Part shown: in pieces, positions 31,534-41,511 of the stretch
Numbering within the stretch: the stretch's first letter is position 1
Layout of the letters: each line of letters starts with the position of its first letter
The notes under the pieces: generated by a model
The model's database searches: none
Told to the model about the DNA's origin: nothing
Seen by the model: only the letters and a program-made list of their open reading frames with translations
From: an uncultured Bacteroidota bacterium
GTDB lineage: Bacteria; Bacteroidota; Bacteroidia; Chitinophagales; Chitinophagaceae
Reading direction: 5' to 3'
Length of the DNA: 64,000 nt
Assembly (NCBI GenBank): GCA_903829015.1
Contig: CAIKOJ010000051.1
Location: 1-64,000, forward strand
Translations under genes and position numbers: made by a program

Positions 31534-32982
31534 TTAGTGGCCAACGGTTATCATGCCAGCAATACCCGAAGTGAGATCCAAAAGAGGTTTTGGATAAACA
31601 CCAAGGAAAATGATAATGCTGATAATAATGACCAATCCTAAATATTCATTCGTACTCAGATCTTTTGCAACTGTCATTTTCACTTCCTCACCATAAGCCG
31701 TTTTCTGAATCATATTCAAGGTATAAACTGCGCCAAGAATAATACCGAGACCTGCTACAACCATAACCACTATATGACCAACTGTATCTACACGGAAAAT
31801 ACCGTTGAACAACATGAACTCACCAATGAAACCGTTTGTAAGCGGGAGCGCGATATTGGCAAACGCAATGATCACCAGTGCAATGGTCATTTGTGGTGCA
31901 GCAGATGCCATACCGCCGAGTTTGGTCATGTCTCTGGTTCCGTAGCGCTGCTCGATCATACTTACCATCACCCACATACCGGTAATATTGATACCATGAT
32001 TGAACATTTGCACCATGATACCATGTGTGCCAACCTGAGAATGTGTGAATGCCGCCGCCGCCATCAAGCCCATGTGGGCAATTGAGGAATATGCGATCAA
32101 TCGTTTTATATCTGTTTGTACAATAGCAATGCAGGATGCGTACACAATACCGATAACTGATAATATAACAACAGTATCTGACCAATAGGCCACACCTGAT
32201 GGCAACACAGGTATTAGCCAGCGGAGCACAGCGTACAGACCCATTTTTACCATCAGCGCACTCAGAATAATTGTAACCGGTGTTGGAGATTGTTCATACG
32301 TATCAGGCTGCCATGTATGGAACGGGAATATCGGCATCTTGATAGCAAAGGCAATAAACACCAGCCAGAAAAGCCATTGCTGTTTTTCGGGAGGGAGTGA
32401 TGCACCTGCCCGAACAATATCGGCCCAGGAATAGCTGCTGAGTCCGGGTGTTTGTAAAGACAAATATATAAGACCAGCCAGCAGCATAAGGCTGCCCACA
32501 AAAGTGTAAATAAAGAACTTAAATGTAACAGCGATACGCTTTTCGCCACCCCATTTGGAGCATAAAAAGTAAACCGGTATCAATGCCAACTCCCAGAATA
32601 CATAAAACAACAACGCATCGGAGGCCAGGAAAACCCCCATGAGGCCGGCCTGTGATAAAAGGAGCAAGCCATAAAACGCACCCGGTTTTTCGACATCTTT
32701 GTTGACATTAGTGATCATTACTACCAGCACCACAATACCGGTGAGCAGGCAAAGCATACTACTCATACCATCGGCCAGCAAGCTGAATTGAGTGCCGAGA
32801 ACGGGTATCCATGGCTGTGTGAAAGAAACAGGAGCAGTGTAATTGGCCCCGCTGACATAAGCGGCTGCCAGCAATGAGAACATCGAGCTTATCAAACCAA
32901 GCATTTTAGCCCCATCTCCTTTAATACCAAAGGAAAAAATGCCGGCAAACAATGGAATGGCTATCAGTAATATTAATATCAT
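31534..32982 (-). CDS. nuoM: NADH-quinone oxidoreductase subunit M
   Basis: WELALIPVYFLCSKWGGEKR..., FPFHTWQPDTYEQSPTPVTIILSALMVKMGLY. Confidence 0.95.
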   Translation of the reverse strand: MILILLIAIPLFAGIFSFGIKGDGAKMLGLISSMFSLLAAAYVSGANYTAPVSFTQPWIPVLGTQFSLLADGMSSMLCLLTGIVVLVVMITNVNKDVEKPGAFYGLLLLSQAGLMGVFLASDALLFYVFWELALIPVYFLCSKWGGEKRIAVTFKFFIYTFVGSLMLLAGLIYLSLQTPGLSSYSWADIVRAGASLPPEKQQWLFWLVFIAFAIKMPIFPFHTWQPDTYEQSPTPVTIILSALMVKMGLYAVLRWLIPVLPSGVAYWSDTVVILSVIGIVYASCIAIVQTDIKRLIAYSSIAHMGLMAAAAFTHSQVGTHGIMVQMFNHGINITGMWVMVSMIEQRYGTRDMTKLGGMASAAPQMTIALVIIAFANIALPLTNGFIGEFMLFNGIFRVDTVGHIVVMVVAGLGIILGAVYTLNMIQKTAYGEEVKMTVAKDLSTNEYLGLVIIISIIIFLGVYPKPLLDLTSGIAGMITVGH

Positions 32983-33078
32983 ATTGTCATTTCAATTGTT
33001 AAAAGTGAAAACTTAAAAAGTTGTCGCTTTCAAATAGTATTATAAAAAGCTGTAGTTTCTTCTACCCCAGCAAAAAAA

Positions 33079-35022
33079 TTATTTAACCCAAAAAAAACTG
33101 AGTGCGAACAATACAATTATGCCCAGCACCATAATAAAAATGTAAAAACCCACCTGGCCGCTTTGCAGCAAACGCAGTCTGTCGCCACCCCACCTTACTG
33201 TTTTGCCAACACCGTTCACAATTCCGTCAATGCCGCTCTTTTCAACAAATTTTTCCATCATACGGCTCATTGCAGCAATAGGGTTTACAACAGCTGAGTT
33301 GTACAATTCATCGATGTACCATTTATTTGCCAGTACATTCTTGAATCCGGTATACTTGCCTTCGAACTGAGATACGGCAAATAACTTACGTGTTGCAATA
33401 TAGATGATGAGTAAACCAACGCAGGTGGCACCCAATAAGGTCATCTCTCGCATCGTTACTTCGGCGCCTTCGTGTACAATAGCCGGAATCTTAGCACCTG
33501 CCAGGAATTGATTGAGATAGTCGTGCCCGCCAAATAAATGCGGTAACTGAACCAGACCGCCCACCAAGGACAATATAGCCAGTATAACAAGTGGTATAGT
33601 AATAGCTGCAGGAGATTCGTGTAAATGATGCTCCTGATCGTGAGTGCCTCTGAAGCTGCCCATAAATACCAGCATCAGCAGACGGAACATATAAATAGCC
33701 GTGAGTACAGCCACAAATGCGGCAATATAGAAGTATATCTTATTGTGCGCATATACGGCCAGCAGGATCTCATCTTTAGAAACAAAACCTGAAGTGAAAG
33801 GGAAACCGGCGATCGCCAGCACACCTATAAGGAAGGTAATATAAGTAATAGGTAACTTTTTCTTCAGTCCGCCCATGTACTTGATATCCTGCTCTCCGCC
33901 CATGGCGTGAATCACAGAACCTGCACCAAGGAATAAAAGTGCTTTGAAGAACGCATGTGTCATAACATGGAATACACCGGTAGTATATGCACCAACGCCC
34001 AACGCAAGTAACATGAAACCGAGCTGGCTTAATGTAGAATATGCGAGTACTTTCTTGATATCGTTTTGGTACAATGCAATAGTAGCACCTAACAAGGCTG
34101 TAGCCAAGCCAACAACTGCAACTATATTTAGCGCAATAGGAGCCAGATCATATAATACATTGCTGCGCGCAATCATGTAGATACCGGCAGTAACCATCGT
34201 AGCCGCATGTATCAGTGCAGAAACGGGAGTAGGCCCCGCCATGGCATCAGGGAGCCAGGTGTGCAAAGGTATCTGAGCGCTTTTGCCCATGGCCCCAATA
34301 AACAGACAAAATGCGATCCAGTTGAACAGGCAGGATGATGAAGAAGCGGTACCCGCGTGTAACTGACCAAAAAAGTCCTGATAAGAGAGTGTGCCGTAGT
34401 TAAACAGTATCAGCAACATGCCCACCAGAAAACCAAGGTCGCCAATACGGTTCATAACAAACGCCTTCTTAGCGGCATTGGTATAGTCCCGGTTTTTGAA
34501 CCAGAAACCAATGAGCAGGTAAGAACAAAGTCCGACACCTTCCCAGCCGATGAACATAATGAGGTAGTTGGCACCCAATACGAGCAACAGCATGGAGAAA
34601 ACAAACAGATTGAGGTAGGCGAAGTATTTAACCATACCATCGTCGTGACCCATGTATGATGTAGAGTAAACATGAATCAGGAAACCAATACCGGTAATAA
34701 TGAGCAGGAATAAAGAAGAAAGAGCATCGACCTGAAAAGCAAAAGGGATCAATAACTTACCCGAATGGATAAACTCGAACATGTTTACGATCAATGGTCC
34801 TTGAAAGGATGCAGACCTGACTTCAAAGAAAATACCCAGGGATACGATGAACGATGCCAGAATAGCGAGTGAACCGATAATACCACCCAGTGATTTCGGC
34901 ATTTTTTTCCATAACAGACCGTTGATCAAAAAACCGATCAACGGGAAAAGTGGAACTAAGTAAACAAAATTAGCCATACTCCAAACCCCGAAAGGGGCTA
35001 TTAAATTAAAATTCGTGAACAA
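33079..35022 (-). CDS. nuoL: NADH-quinone oxidoreductase subunit L
   Basis: WEGVGLCSYLLIGFWF..., LHTWLPDAMAGPTPVSALIHAATMVTAGIYMI. Confidence 0.96.
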   Translation of the reverse strand: MFTNFNLIAPFGVWSMANFVYLVPLFPLIGFLINGLLWKKMPKSLGGIIGSLAILASFIVSLGIFFEVRSASFQGPLIVNMFEFIHSGKLLIPFAFQVDALSSLFLLIITGIGFLIHVYSTSYMGHDDGMVKYFAYLNLFVFSMLLLVLGANYLIMFIGWEGVGLCSYLLIGFWFKNRDYTNAAKKAFVMNRIGDLGFLVGMLLILFNYGTLSYQDFFGQLHAGTASSSSCLFNWIAFCLFIGAMGKSAQIPLHTWLPDAMAGPTPVSALIHAATMVTAGIYMIARSNVLYDLAPIALNIVAVVGLATALLGATIALYQNDIKKVLAYSTLSQLGFMLLALGVGAYTTGVFHVMTHAFFKALLFLGAGSVIHAMGGEQDIKYMGGLKKKLPITYITFLIGVLAIAGFPFTSGFVSKDEILLAVYAHNKIYFYIAAFVAVLTAIYMFRLLMLVFMGSFRGTHDQEHHLHESPAAITIPLVILAILSLVGGLVQLPHLFGGHDYLNQFLAGAKIPAIVHEGAEVTMREMTLLGATCVGLLIIYIATRKLFAVSQFEGKYTGFKNVLANKWYIDELYNSAVVNPIAAMSRMMEKFVEKSGIDGIVNGVGKTVRWGGDRLRLLQSGQVGFYIFIMVLGIIVLFALSFFWVK

Positions 35023-35058
35023 TCCCGCCTGTATACCAGAGCATATAAGCGGGGGATA

Positions 35059-35364
35059 TTAATGTTTTAACCTGTTTAAAATATTTATGTCGACTGAGTG
35101 TACCTTACGATACATCATTACAATTATCGCCAAGCCTACTGCCACCTCTGCCGCCGCTACTACCATTATAAAAAACACGAATAACTGTGCATCAGCATCG
35201 CCATAAATTTTTGAAAATGCTACCAGCAATAAATTCACCGCATTGAGCATCAGCTCGATGCACATAAATATGATGATGGCATTTCTGCGCATCAATGCCC
35301 CCATTATTCCAATAGAAAATAACAGCAGACTTAAAAACAGATAATGAGTTGAATTTACCGGCAT
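35059..35364 (-). CDS. nuoK: NADH-quinone oxidoreductase subunit K
   Basis: 101 aa; GALMRRNAIIIFMCIELMLNAVNLLLVAF. Confidence 0.95.
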   Translation of the reverse strand: MPVNSTHYLFLSLLLFSIGIMGALMRRNAIIIFMCIELMLNAVNLLLVAFSKIYGDADAQLFVFFIMVVAAAEVAVGLAIIVMMYRKVHSVDINILNRLKH

Positions 35365-35408
35365 ATATCTTTGTTCCGCGCGAGCGGGTAATTTTTACTT
35401 ATTAGTTA

Positions 35409-35942
35409 TTAATTTACCCTTTCTGCTTTCGCATCAGGGTCTTTTGTTTCTTCCTTCTTACCAATCACTATAGCACCAATCATAGCGCTCAAAAATAATA
35501 CACTGCTGATCTCGAACGGCAATACATATTTTGTGAACAGTACCCTGCCGAGGTTAGTTATTAAACCAATATCGGTAGAAGTTTTATCCATAATCTCAGG
35601 TTTTGCCGACTTAATGCCCGCCAGGATGACCAAGAACAAAATACCACCGGATATGACCCCGGCAAGCTGTACCAACTGACCCTTTTGCGGCTCAACATCT
35701 GCATTGAGATTCATGAGCATGATCACAAACAGAAACAGTACCATGATGGCACCGGCATAAACTATAATATTTACGACAGCCAGAAACTGTGCGTTCATTA
35801 ATATATAGTGACCTGAAATTGCAAAAAACGTAAGTATCAGGAACATCACACTGTTTACCGGGTTGCGGCTGAGTATAACTCCCAGCGCACAACTTACAGC
35901 AATAGCCGATAACACCCAGAATAAAATATCGTATATCTCCAT
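35409..35942 (-). CDS. nuoJ: NADH-quinone oxidoreductase subunit J
   Basis: NPVNSVMFLILTFFAISGHYILMNAQFLAVVNIIVYAGAIMVLFLFVIMLMN. Confidence 0.95.
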   Translation of the reverse strand: MEIYDILFWVLSAIAVSCALGVILSRNPVNSVMFLILTFFAISGHYILMNAQFLAVVNIIVYAGAIMVLFLFVIMLMNLNADVEPQKGQLVQLAGVISGGILFLVILAGIKSAKPEIMDKTSTDIGLITNLGRVLFTKYVLPFEISSVLFLSAMIGAIVIGKKEETKDPDAKAERVN

Positions 35943-35943
35943 A

Positions 35944-36453
35944 TTATTTGCTTGCCTTTTTATTAGGGTCGGGAATTAACAGGTCATCTTTTTTATAAAT
36001 AAAACTCTCGCGGCTGTAGTTTGCAGGCATCACTGTTTCGGTTAGGTACACAGCATCTTTCGGACAAGCTTCTTCGCAGTAGCCGCAGAAAATGCAACGC
36101 AACATATTTATCTCATACTTAGCAGCATATTTTTCTTCCCTGTACAAATGCTCTTCACCGGGTTTGCGCTCAGCTGCCTCCATGGTAATTGCCTCAGCCG
36201 GACAAGCCAATGCGCATAATCCACATGCTGTGCATCTTTCAGCTCCGTTCTCATCGCGGTTAAGTATATGCAATCCACGAAATACAGGGCTGAATGGCCT
36301 TTTTACTTCGGGGTAGCTTACAGTTGTGGTCTTTTTGAATACATGACCCAATGTGATAGATAGTCCCTTGGCCAGTGCAGGCAGGTATGCCCGCTCCATA
36401 AAATTAAGGGGGGAGCGGTTTATCTGTACTGATTTGTTAGTTAGTTTTTCCAT
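35944..36453 (-). CDS. nuoI: NADH-quinone oxidoreductase subunit I (2x[4Fe-4S])
   Basis: RCTACGLCALACPAEAI and RCIFCGYCEEACPKDAVYL. Confidence 0.96.
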   Translation of the reverse strand: MEKLTNKSVQINRSPLNFMERAYLPALAKGLSITLGHVFKKTTTVSYPEVKRPFSPVFRGLHILNRDENGAERCTACGLCALACPAEAITMEAAERKPGEEHLYREEKYAAKYEINMLRCIFCGYCEEACPKDAVYLTETVMPANYSRESFIYKKDDLLIPDPNKKASK

Positions 36454-36513
36454 TAGCTTCTATTTCCTAAATACCTGATAACTAATTCTGATCCGGTTTT
36501 TAAAACAGGTAAA

Positions 36514-37587
36514 TTATTTTTTCATTGTCCACAAAATAACTGCACCTGTTACCAGCATGTTGAACAGTGCCAGAGGTATCAGTGATTTCCATCCTAATTT
36601 CATTAACTGATCATAACGGAAGCGTGGTAAAGTCCACCTTACTGCCATTACAAACAGGATGATCATTACTGCTTTAGTCAGTAACACCATTACGCAAATA
36701 AGTGAATACAATAATGGGTGCACCATGCCGGCCACCTGATCCATGAACGGAAAGTTGTAACCGCCAAAGAACAGAGTGCTTAATATAACCGAGCTCACAA
36801 ACAGGTTGATGTATTCAGAAAACAGGTAAAAGCCAAGTTTCATAGACGAATACTCCTGATGGTATCCCATGTTCAGTTCGCTTTCGCACTCTGGCAAGTC
36901 GAAAGGTGCACGGTTCAGCTCAGCGAAAGAACAGGTGAAGAAAATTATAAATCCAAGCGGTTGTTTAAAGAAGTTCCAGGTAAAATAACCATCGCTCCAA
37001 AACCCATGTTGCTGTGCTACGATCTCGCGAAGGCTCAATGAACCGGTCATCATAAGCAATGCGATAAGGCTGATACCCATTGCCAACTCATATGATATAG
37101 CTTGAGATGCCGCACGAATACTACTTAACAGTGAAAATTTGTTGTTAGAAGCCCAGCCACCCAGCATAACGCCATATACGCCAAGACTTACAACCCCAAA
37201 TACAAACAGGATACCTATATTAATGTCTGCAACCTGAAAAGAAAATACATGACCACCGGGTGTAACGAAATCGGGAGCCCATGGAATAACAGCGCTGGTC
37301 ATGGTAGCGGTGAGCATAGCCAGACAGGGACCAAGAATAAAAATAAAACGAGTAGAACCGTCGGGGATGATCTCTTCTTTAAAGAAAAGTTTCAATCCAT
37401 CGGCCAGTGGCTGGAATAAACCGAACGGACCAGCTCTGTTCGGACCAATGCGATCCTGCATGATGGCCGCAACTTTGCGTTCGCCCCATGTGGCATACAT
37501 AGCGATGCCCAATGAACCGAGTAGGATAACTATAATAAGAAGAGCCTTCTCAATTATCAGCGCTGTATCAATCTGAAGTAACAGCAT
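36514..37587 (-). CDS. nuoH: NADH-quinone oxidoreductase subunit H
   Basis: GERKVAAIMQDRIGPNRAGPFGLFQPLADGLKLFFKE. Confidence 0.96.
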   Translation of the reverse strand: MLLLQIDTALIIEKALLIIVILLGSLGIAMYATWGERKVAAIMQDRIGPNRAGPFGLFQPLADGLKLFFKEEIIPDGSTRFIFILGPCLAMLTATMTSAVIPWAPDFVTPGGHVFSFQVADINIGILFVFGVVSLGVYGVMLGGWASNNKFSLLSSIRAASQAISYELAMGISLIALLMMTGSLSLREIVAQQHGFWSDGYFTWNFFKQPLGFIIFFTCSFAELNRAPFDLPECESELNMGYHQEYSSMKLGFYLFSEYINLFVSSVILSTLFFGGYNFPFMDQVAGMVHPLLYSLICVMVLLTKAVMIILFVMAVRWTLPRFRYDQLMKLGWKSLIPLALFNMLVTGAVILWTMKK

Positions 37588-37689
37588 AATGGTACAAAAG
37601 TAGTTTTAGTTGTCTAAAAATTATTTATTAATCAATGGTTGTCGTCGATTTTTTTGCTTTACGACAGCCATTTTAATAACGTTTAATGT

Positions 37690-37899
37690 TTAAGCGTAGA
37701 GAAGCCGTCCCTTTGGTTCAGGTATTTGCCAGCCATTCTCTTTGGCGAGCACCAGCCACTCTTCTGCCATAATATACACTTCCTTCAAAGCCTCGTCGGG
37801 GGTATTGCCATGGGCCACACACCCTTTTAATTCCGGTATTTGAGCAATAAATGCATCATCTTCTTTGCTCCAAAAAATTATCACCTCATACTTCGTCAT
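37690..37899 (-). CDS. HicB-like antitoxin
   Basis: MTKYEVIIFWSKEDDAFIAQIPELKGCVAHGNTPDEALKEVYIMAEEWL, HicB fold; overlaps the upstream HicA-like gene by 14 bp. Confidence 0.85.
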   Translation of the reverse strand: MTKYEVIIFWSKEDDAFIAQIPELKGCVAHGNTPDEALKEVYIMAEEWLVLAKENGWQIPEPKGRLLYA

Positions 37900-38149
37900 T
37901 ATGCATTATTTTATTATTTATCAGAAATTCACGGACTTGTTTTACCTGATAGGGTTTTGCTTTTCCATTAATTGGTTGCAGGTTAACCATATCCTCAATT
38001 CCTTTCTTAAAAAAAACTCTATGACTGCCTTTTCCTTTTCGTTCTATAAATTCAAACCAAATCAAAATTTTTATCAAATCATCAAAATCAAAACTTGCAT
38101 CAGCAGAACCAGCTAATAATTTCAATATTAACTTCTCTTTCTTGCTCAT
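37886..38149 (-). CDS. HicA-like toxin
   Basis: 87 aa; FERKGKGSHRVFFKKGIEDMVNLQP..KPYQVKQVREFL (GSHxxF core). Confidence 0.8.
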   Translation of the reverse strand: MSKKEKLILKLLAGSADASFDFDDLIKILIWFEFIERKGKGSHRVFFKKGIEDMVNLQPINGKAKPYQVKQVREFLINNKIMHNDEV

Positions 38150-38151
38150 TC

Positions 38152-39273
38152 TTACTTTTTAAAATCATCTGAATGAGCTGGCCCGGCTATTTTTGATAAT
38201 TCTATTTCCGGTTTGTTTACATCACTGATATCATGAATATTGAGCAGATGCTCCGGCTCTTTTCCTATTACTTTATCAATAAGTACCGGTGTTTTTTTAG
38301 TACCCACATAATGCCCCTGCGCAATAACGCTGCTTCTGGGTATCAATGCCGGACCCTCAATTACCCAATCCTTCGTCTGTTTTTTCTCAAACCTACATTC
38401 ATTACAAATCCATCCTGGTGTTCCGTCGGGTCTGGTTTCAACCTCTCCCCACTCATCTTTGCGGGCTGTAACACGGAAAACCTCATCGCCCCGCATCCAC
38501 AACCGTACATGGCCACAGCATTTAGGGTTACTGCAATTGCGGTGTGCATCTACCGGTTTAGTAAACCAAACCCTGTTTTTGAAACGGAAAGTTTTATCTG
38601 TAAGTGCGCCAACCGGGCAAACATCTATGACATTACCGATAAAATCATTTTTCAGCGCTTTATTGAGGTAGGTGCCAATCTGAGCATGATCGCCACGCTC
38701 AAGGATGCCATGTTCTCTTGTTTCGGTGAGCTGATCGGCTGTGAACACACAACGGAAACACATGATACAACGGTTCATGTGCAGAGATATGTACGGGCCA
38801 ATGTCTTCTTTCTCGAAAGTACGGCGCTTAAACTCATAGCGGGTACCCTCGGTGCCATGCTCATAACTGAGGTTCTGCAGATCACATTCGCCAGCCTGAT
38901 CGCATACGGGGCAATCGAGCGGATGGTTGATGAGCAAGAACTCAACAACACCTTTGCGGGCATCGAGCACTTTTTCAGAAGTGATATTCTTCACTTCCAT
39001 GCCATCCATAACGGTTGTGCGGCAACTGGCCACCAGCTTTGGCATGGGGCGAGGGTCTTTTTCAGAACCCTTGCTTACCTCTACCAGACAGGTGCGGCAT
39101 TTACCACCACTGTCCTTCAGCTTGCTGTAGTAGCACATAGTAGGCGGAGCTACCTCGCCACCTATCATGCGGGCGGCATTAAGAATAGTAGTACCTGCCG
39201 GCACTTCTATACCTATATTATCAATGGTTACTTTAAACTTTGGTGTTTCTGACATAACAAAATCAAAATTCAC
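38152..39273 (-). CDS. nuoG: NADH-quinone oxidoreductase subunit G, short form
   Basis: 373 aa; 2Fe-2S/His-Cys motifs HPLDCPVCDQAGECDLQNLSYEHG, RCIMCFRCV; lacks the long molybdopterin-like domain. Confidence 0.92.
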   Translation of the reverse strand: MNFDFVMSETPKFKVTIDNIGIEVPAGTTILNAARMIGGEVAPPTMCYYSKLKDSGGKCRTCLVEVSKGSEKDPRPMPKLVASCRTTVMDGMEVKNITSEKVLDARKGVVEFLLINHPLDCPVCDQAGECDLQNLSYEHGTEGTRYEFKRRTFEKEDIGPYISLHMNRCIMCFRCVFTADQLTETREHGILERGDHAQIGTYLNKALKNDFIGNVIDVCPVGALTDKTFRFKNRVWFTKPVDAHRNCSNPKCCGHVRLWMRGDEVFRVTARKDEWGEVETRPDGTPGWICNECRFEKKQTKDWVIEGPALIPRSSVIAQGHYVGTKKTPVLIDKVIGKEPEHLLNIHDISDVNKPEIELSKIAGPAHSDDFKK

Positions 39274-39281
39274 TAATTACT

Positions 39282-40652
39282 TTATGCTGTTGCGGCTACG
39301 TGAATAGGATCGGCATAGTGAGCCAGACCGAAATTACGTTTCTGCGATTCTTCAGGGTTTTTAACATGCCATTCAAATTCGTCACGGAAATGACGGATAG
39401 CTGCGGCAACAGGCCACGATGCAGCATCGCCAAGCGGACAGATAGTATTACCTTCTATCCTGCGCTGGATATCCCACAACAGGTCAATGTCGCTGAGCTT
39501 CCCATGTCCGTATTCCAGATTCTTCAATATCTTATACATCCAGCCAGTGCCTTCACGGCAAGGACTGCACTGTCCGCAACTTTCGTGGTTGTAGAAGCGG
39601 GCTAGTGTCATAGTGTGTTTTACAATGCACTGGTCTTCGTCCAAAACTTCAAATCCACCGGAGCCTATCATAGAACCTGTGGCAAATCCACCGTCAGACA
39701 TACTCTCGTAGTTCATCATGCGTGGTTCGCCCTTGGCTGTTTTCAGCAGGAGGTTGGCCGGTAAAATTGGCACCGACGAGCCACCGGGAATACACGCCTT
39801 CAATCTCTTACCATTTTTTATTCCACCACAATATTCATCGCTGAAGATAAATTCCTCAACAGAGATGGTCATATCGATTTCGTAAACACCGGGTTTATTG
39901 ATATTTCCGCAGGCTGACATTAGCTTGGTGCCGGTAGATTTTCCGACGCCTATTTTTGCGTACTCATCGCCACCCATAGCAATGATAGGCACCACTGCTG
40001 CAATGGTCTCTACGTTATTTACCACAGTTGGGCGCATCCATACACCTTGAATAGCGGGGAAAGGTGGTTTCATACGGGGATTACCGCGTTTGCCTTCAAG
40101 CGATTCGATGAGGGCTGTCTCTTCTCCACATATATAAGCTCCAGCACCGCGGTGTACATAAATCTCGCAATCAAAACCTGTACCTAAGATGTTCTTACCC
40201 AGAAAACCTGCATTCCTAGCCTCGGAAATGGCCTGATTAAGAATATCGGGTATCCATGAATATTCACCTCTGATATATACATAGGTCATATTACTGCCCA
40301 GTGCAAAACTACTGATCAGCAATCCTTCAATGAACAGGTGCGGATGAAACTCCATCAGGTAACGGTCTTTGAAAGTACCGGGCTCTGATTCATCGGCATT
40401 GCATACCAGATGACGTGGCACGCCCTCTGGTTTTGCCAGGAAGCTCCATTTCATACCAGTAGGGAAACCGGCACCGCCACGCCCTCTGAGACCACTCTTT
40501 TTAACCTCTTCAACGATATCAGCCTGAGACATTTTCAATGCCTTCTCTGCGGCAGTGTATCCGCCGTGCTTACGATAAGTATCATAATACCTGATACCCT
40601 CTACACCATCGTTTGCTAATAATAATTTTACACCCATATACCTGAGCCGCAC
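39282..40652 (-). CDS. nuoF: NADH-quinone oxidoreductase subunit F
   Basis: GLRGRGGAGFPTGMKWSF, GAGAYICGEETALIESLEGKRG, ESCGQCSPCREGTGWM. Confidence 0.97.
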   Translation of the reverse strand: MRLRYMGVKLLLANDGVEGIRYYDTYRKHGGYTAAEKALKMSQADIVEEVKKSGLRGRGGAGFPTGMKWSFLAKPEGVPRHLVCNADESEPGTFKDRYLMEFHPHLFIEGLLISSFALGSNMTYVYIRGEYSWIPDILNQAISEARNAGFLGKNILGTGFDCEIYVHRGAGAYICGEETALIESLEGKRGNPRMKPPFPAIQGVWMRPTVVNNVETIAAVVPIIAMGGDEYAKIGVGKSTGTKLMSACGNINKPGVYEIDMTISVEEFIFSDEYCGGIKNGKRLKACIPGGSSVPILPANLLLKTAKGEPRMMNYESMSDGGFATGSMIGSGGFEVLDEDQCIVKHTMTLARFYNHESCGQCSPCREGTGWMYKILKNLEYGHGKLSDIDLLWDIQRRIEGNTICPLGDAASWPVAAAIRHFRDEFEWHVKNPEESQKRNFGLAHYADPIHVAATA

Positions 40653-40673
40653 TAGCGGAGCTTATTGTTACTG

Positions 40674-41102
40674 TTATGCTGTAATTTTTTCACTATGCCT
40701 GGAATACAATTCCCACCTGTTCTCTTTCCAAACCCACACTTGTACTACTTTCAACTTTAGTTGTATTGGCTTGCCGTTCAATGATACATCTACATCAAGC
40801 ACTGTTCGTATTTGTCCAATATCACCGTTCAAATGCACGCTTTCAATTTTTGCACTGATCTCTTTATAAGTTAGCTTGCCGTTATACAGATCTTCTATCA
40901 CATCTCTTTTCACCTGCAACCATCCGTTTGAATGGTAGTAACGAACATCGTCTCTCAACTGTTTGCTCAGTGCGGCGGTATCTTTTGTGATTAGTGATCT
41001 ATTCAAATCAAACATGACACGTGCCAAACCAGCCGAATCTCTTTTCTGAGCATCAGCACCAAAACTTACAAAGAGCAACAATATGATCAATAAATATTTC
41101 AT
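40674..41102 (-). CDS. Secreted NTF2-like/DUF4440 protein
   Basis: 142 aa with signal peptide MKYLLIILLLFVSFGADAQ; DxxxLxxxLxDDVRYYHSNG. Confidence 0.7.
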   Translation of the reverse strand: MKYLLIILLLFVSFGADAQKRDSAGLARVMFDLNRSLITKDTAALSKQLRDDVRYYHSNGWLQVKRDVIEDLYNGKLTYKEISAKIESVHLNGDIGQIRTVLDVDVSLNGKPIQLKLKVVQVWVWKENRWELYSRHSEKITA

Positions 41103-41506
41103 CAGCTTTTATCAATCATCAAAATAAAATCTTCCATCGGGTCGAAGAAGAAATCTGTCCAGCCCGACTTGTGGCTATCCATTTCCTTTTCGTTTGGGAA
41201 ACCGGTATGGTGTACAATCACTTTTGTACCGGCTTCGTCTGCTTTCAATAAATAATGAACTTCACTTGGTTTTGTATCCTCAGACCAGTCGCTCGCTTTC
41301 CATGTATAGGATAGTTCATACTTGCCTGTTTTCAACACCTCTCCGGACACCCACCCATCAAACATTTCAAATTTTCCACCGGGCTTGTTCTCTAAAATTG
41401 CTTCTCCTCCGCTCCATTTTCTGATCAAAACCGGATCAGTGAGTAACTCCATCACCCGCTCCGGTTTCCCGGACAAAATAAATTCAAGTGATAGGTCGTA
41501 AGCCAT
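41102..41506 (-). CDS. SRPBCC/START-like (AHSA1-type) domain protein
   Basis: 134 aa; VMELLTDPVLIRKWSGGEAILENKPGGKFEMFDGWVSGEVL. Confidence 0.8.
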   Translation of the reverse strand: MAYDLSLEFILSGKPERVMELLTDPVLIRKWSGGEAILENKPGGKFEMFDGWVSGEVLKTGKYELSYTWKASDWSEDTKPSEVHYLLKADEAGTKVIVHHTGFPNEKEMDSHKSGWTDFFFDPMEDFILMIDKS

Positions 41507-41511
41507 GTGTT

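Noticed and set aside
38233-39252. 339-aa plus-strand ORF antisense to nuoG
   Set aside because: nuoG on the other strand is unambiguous; ORF is a shadow frame with no recognisable motif.
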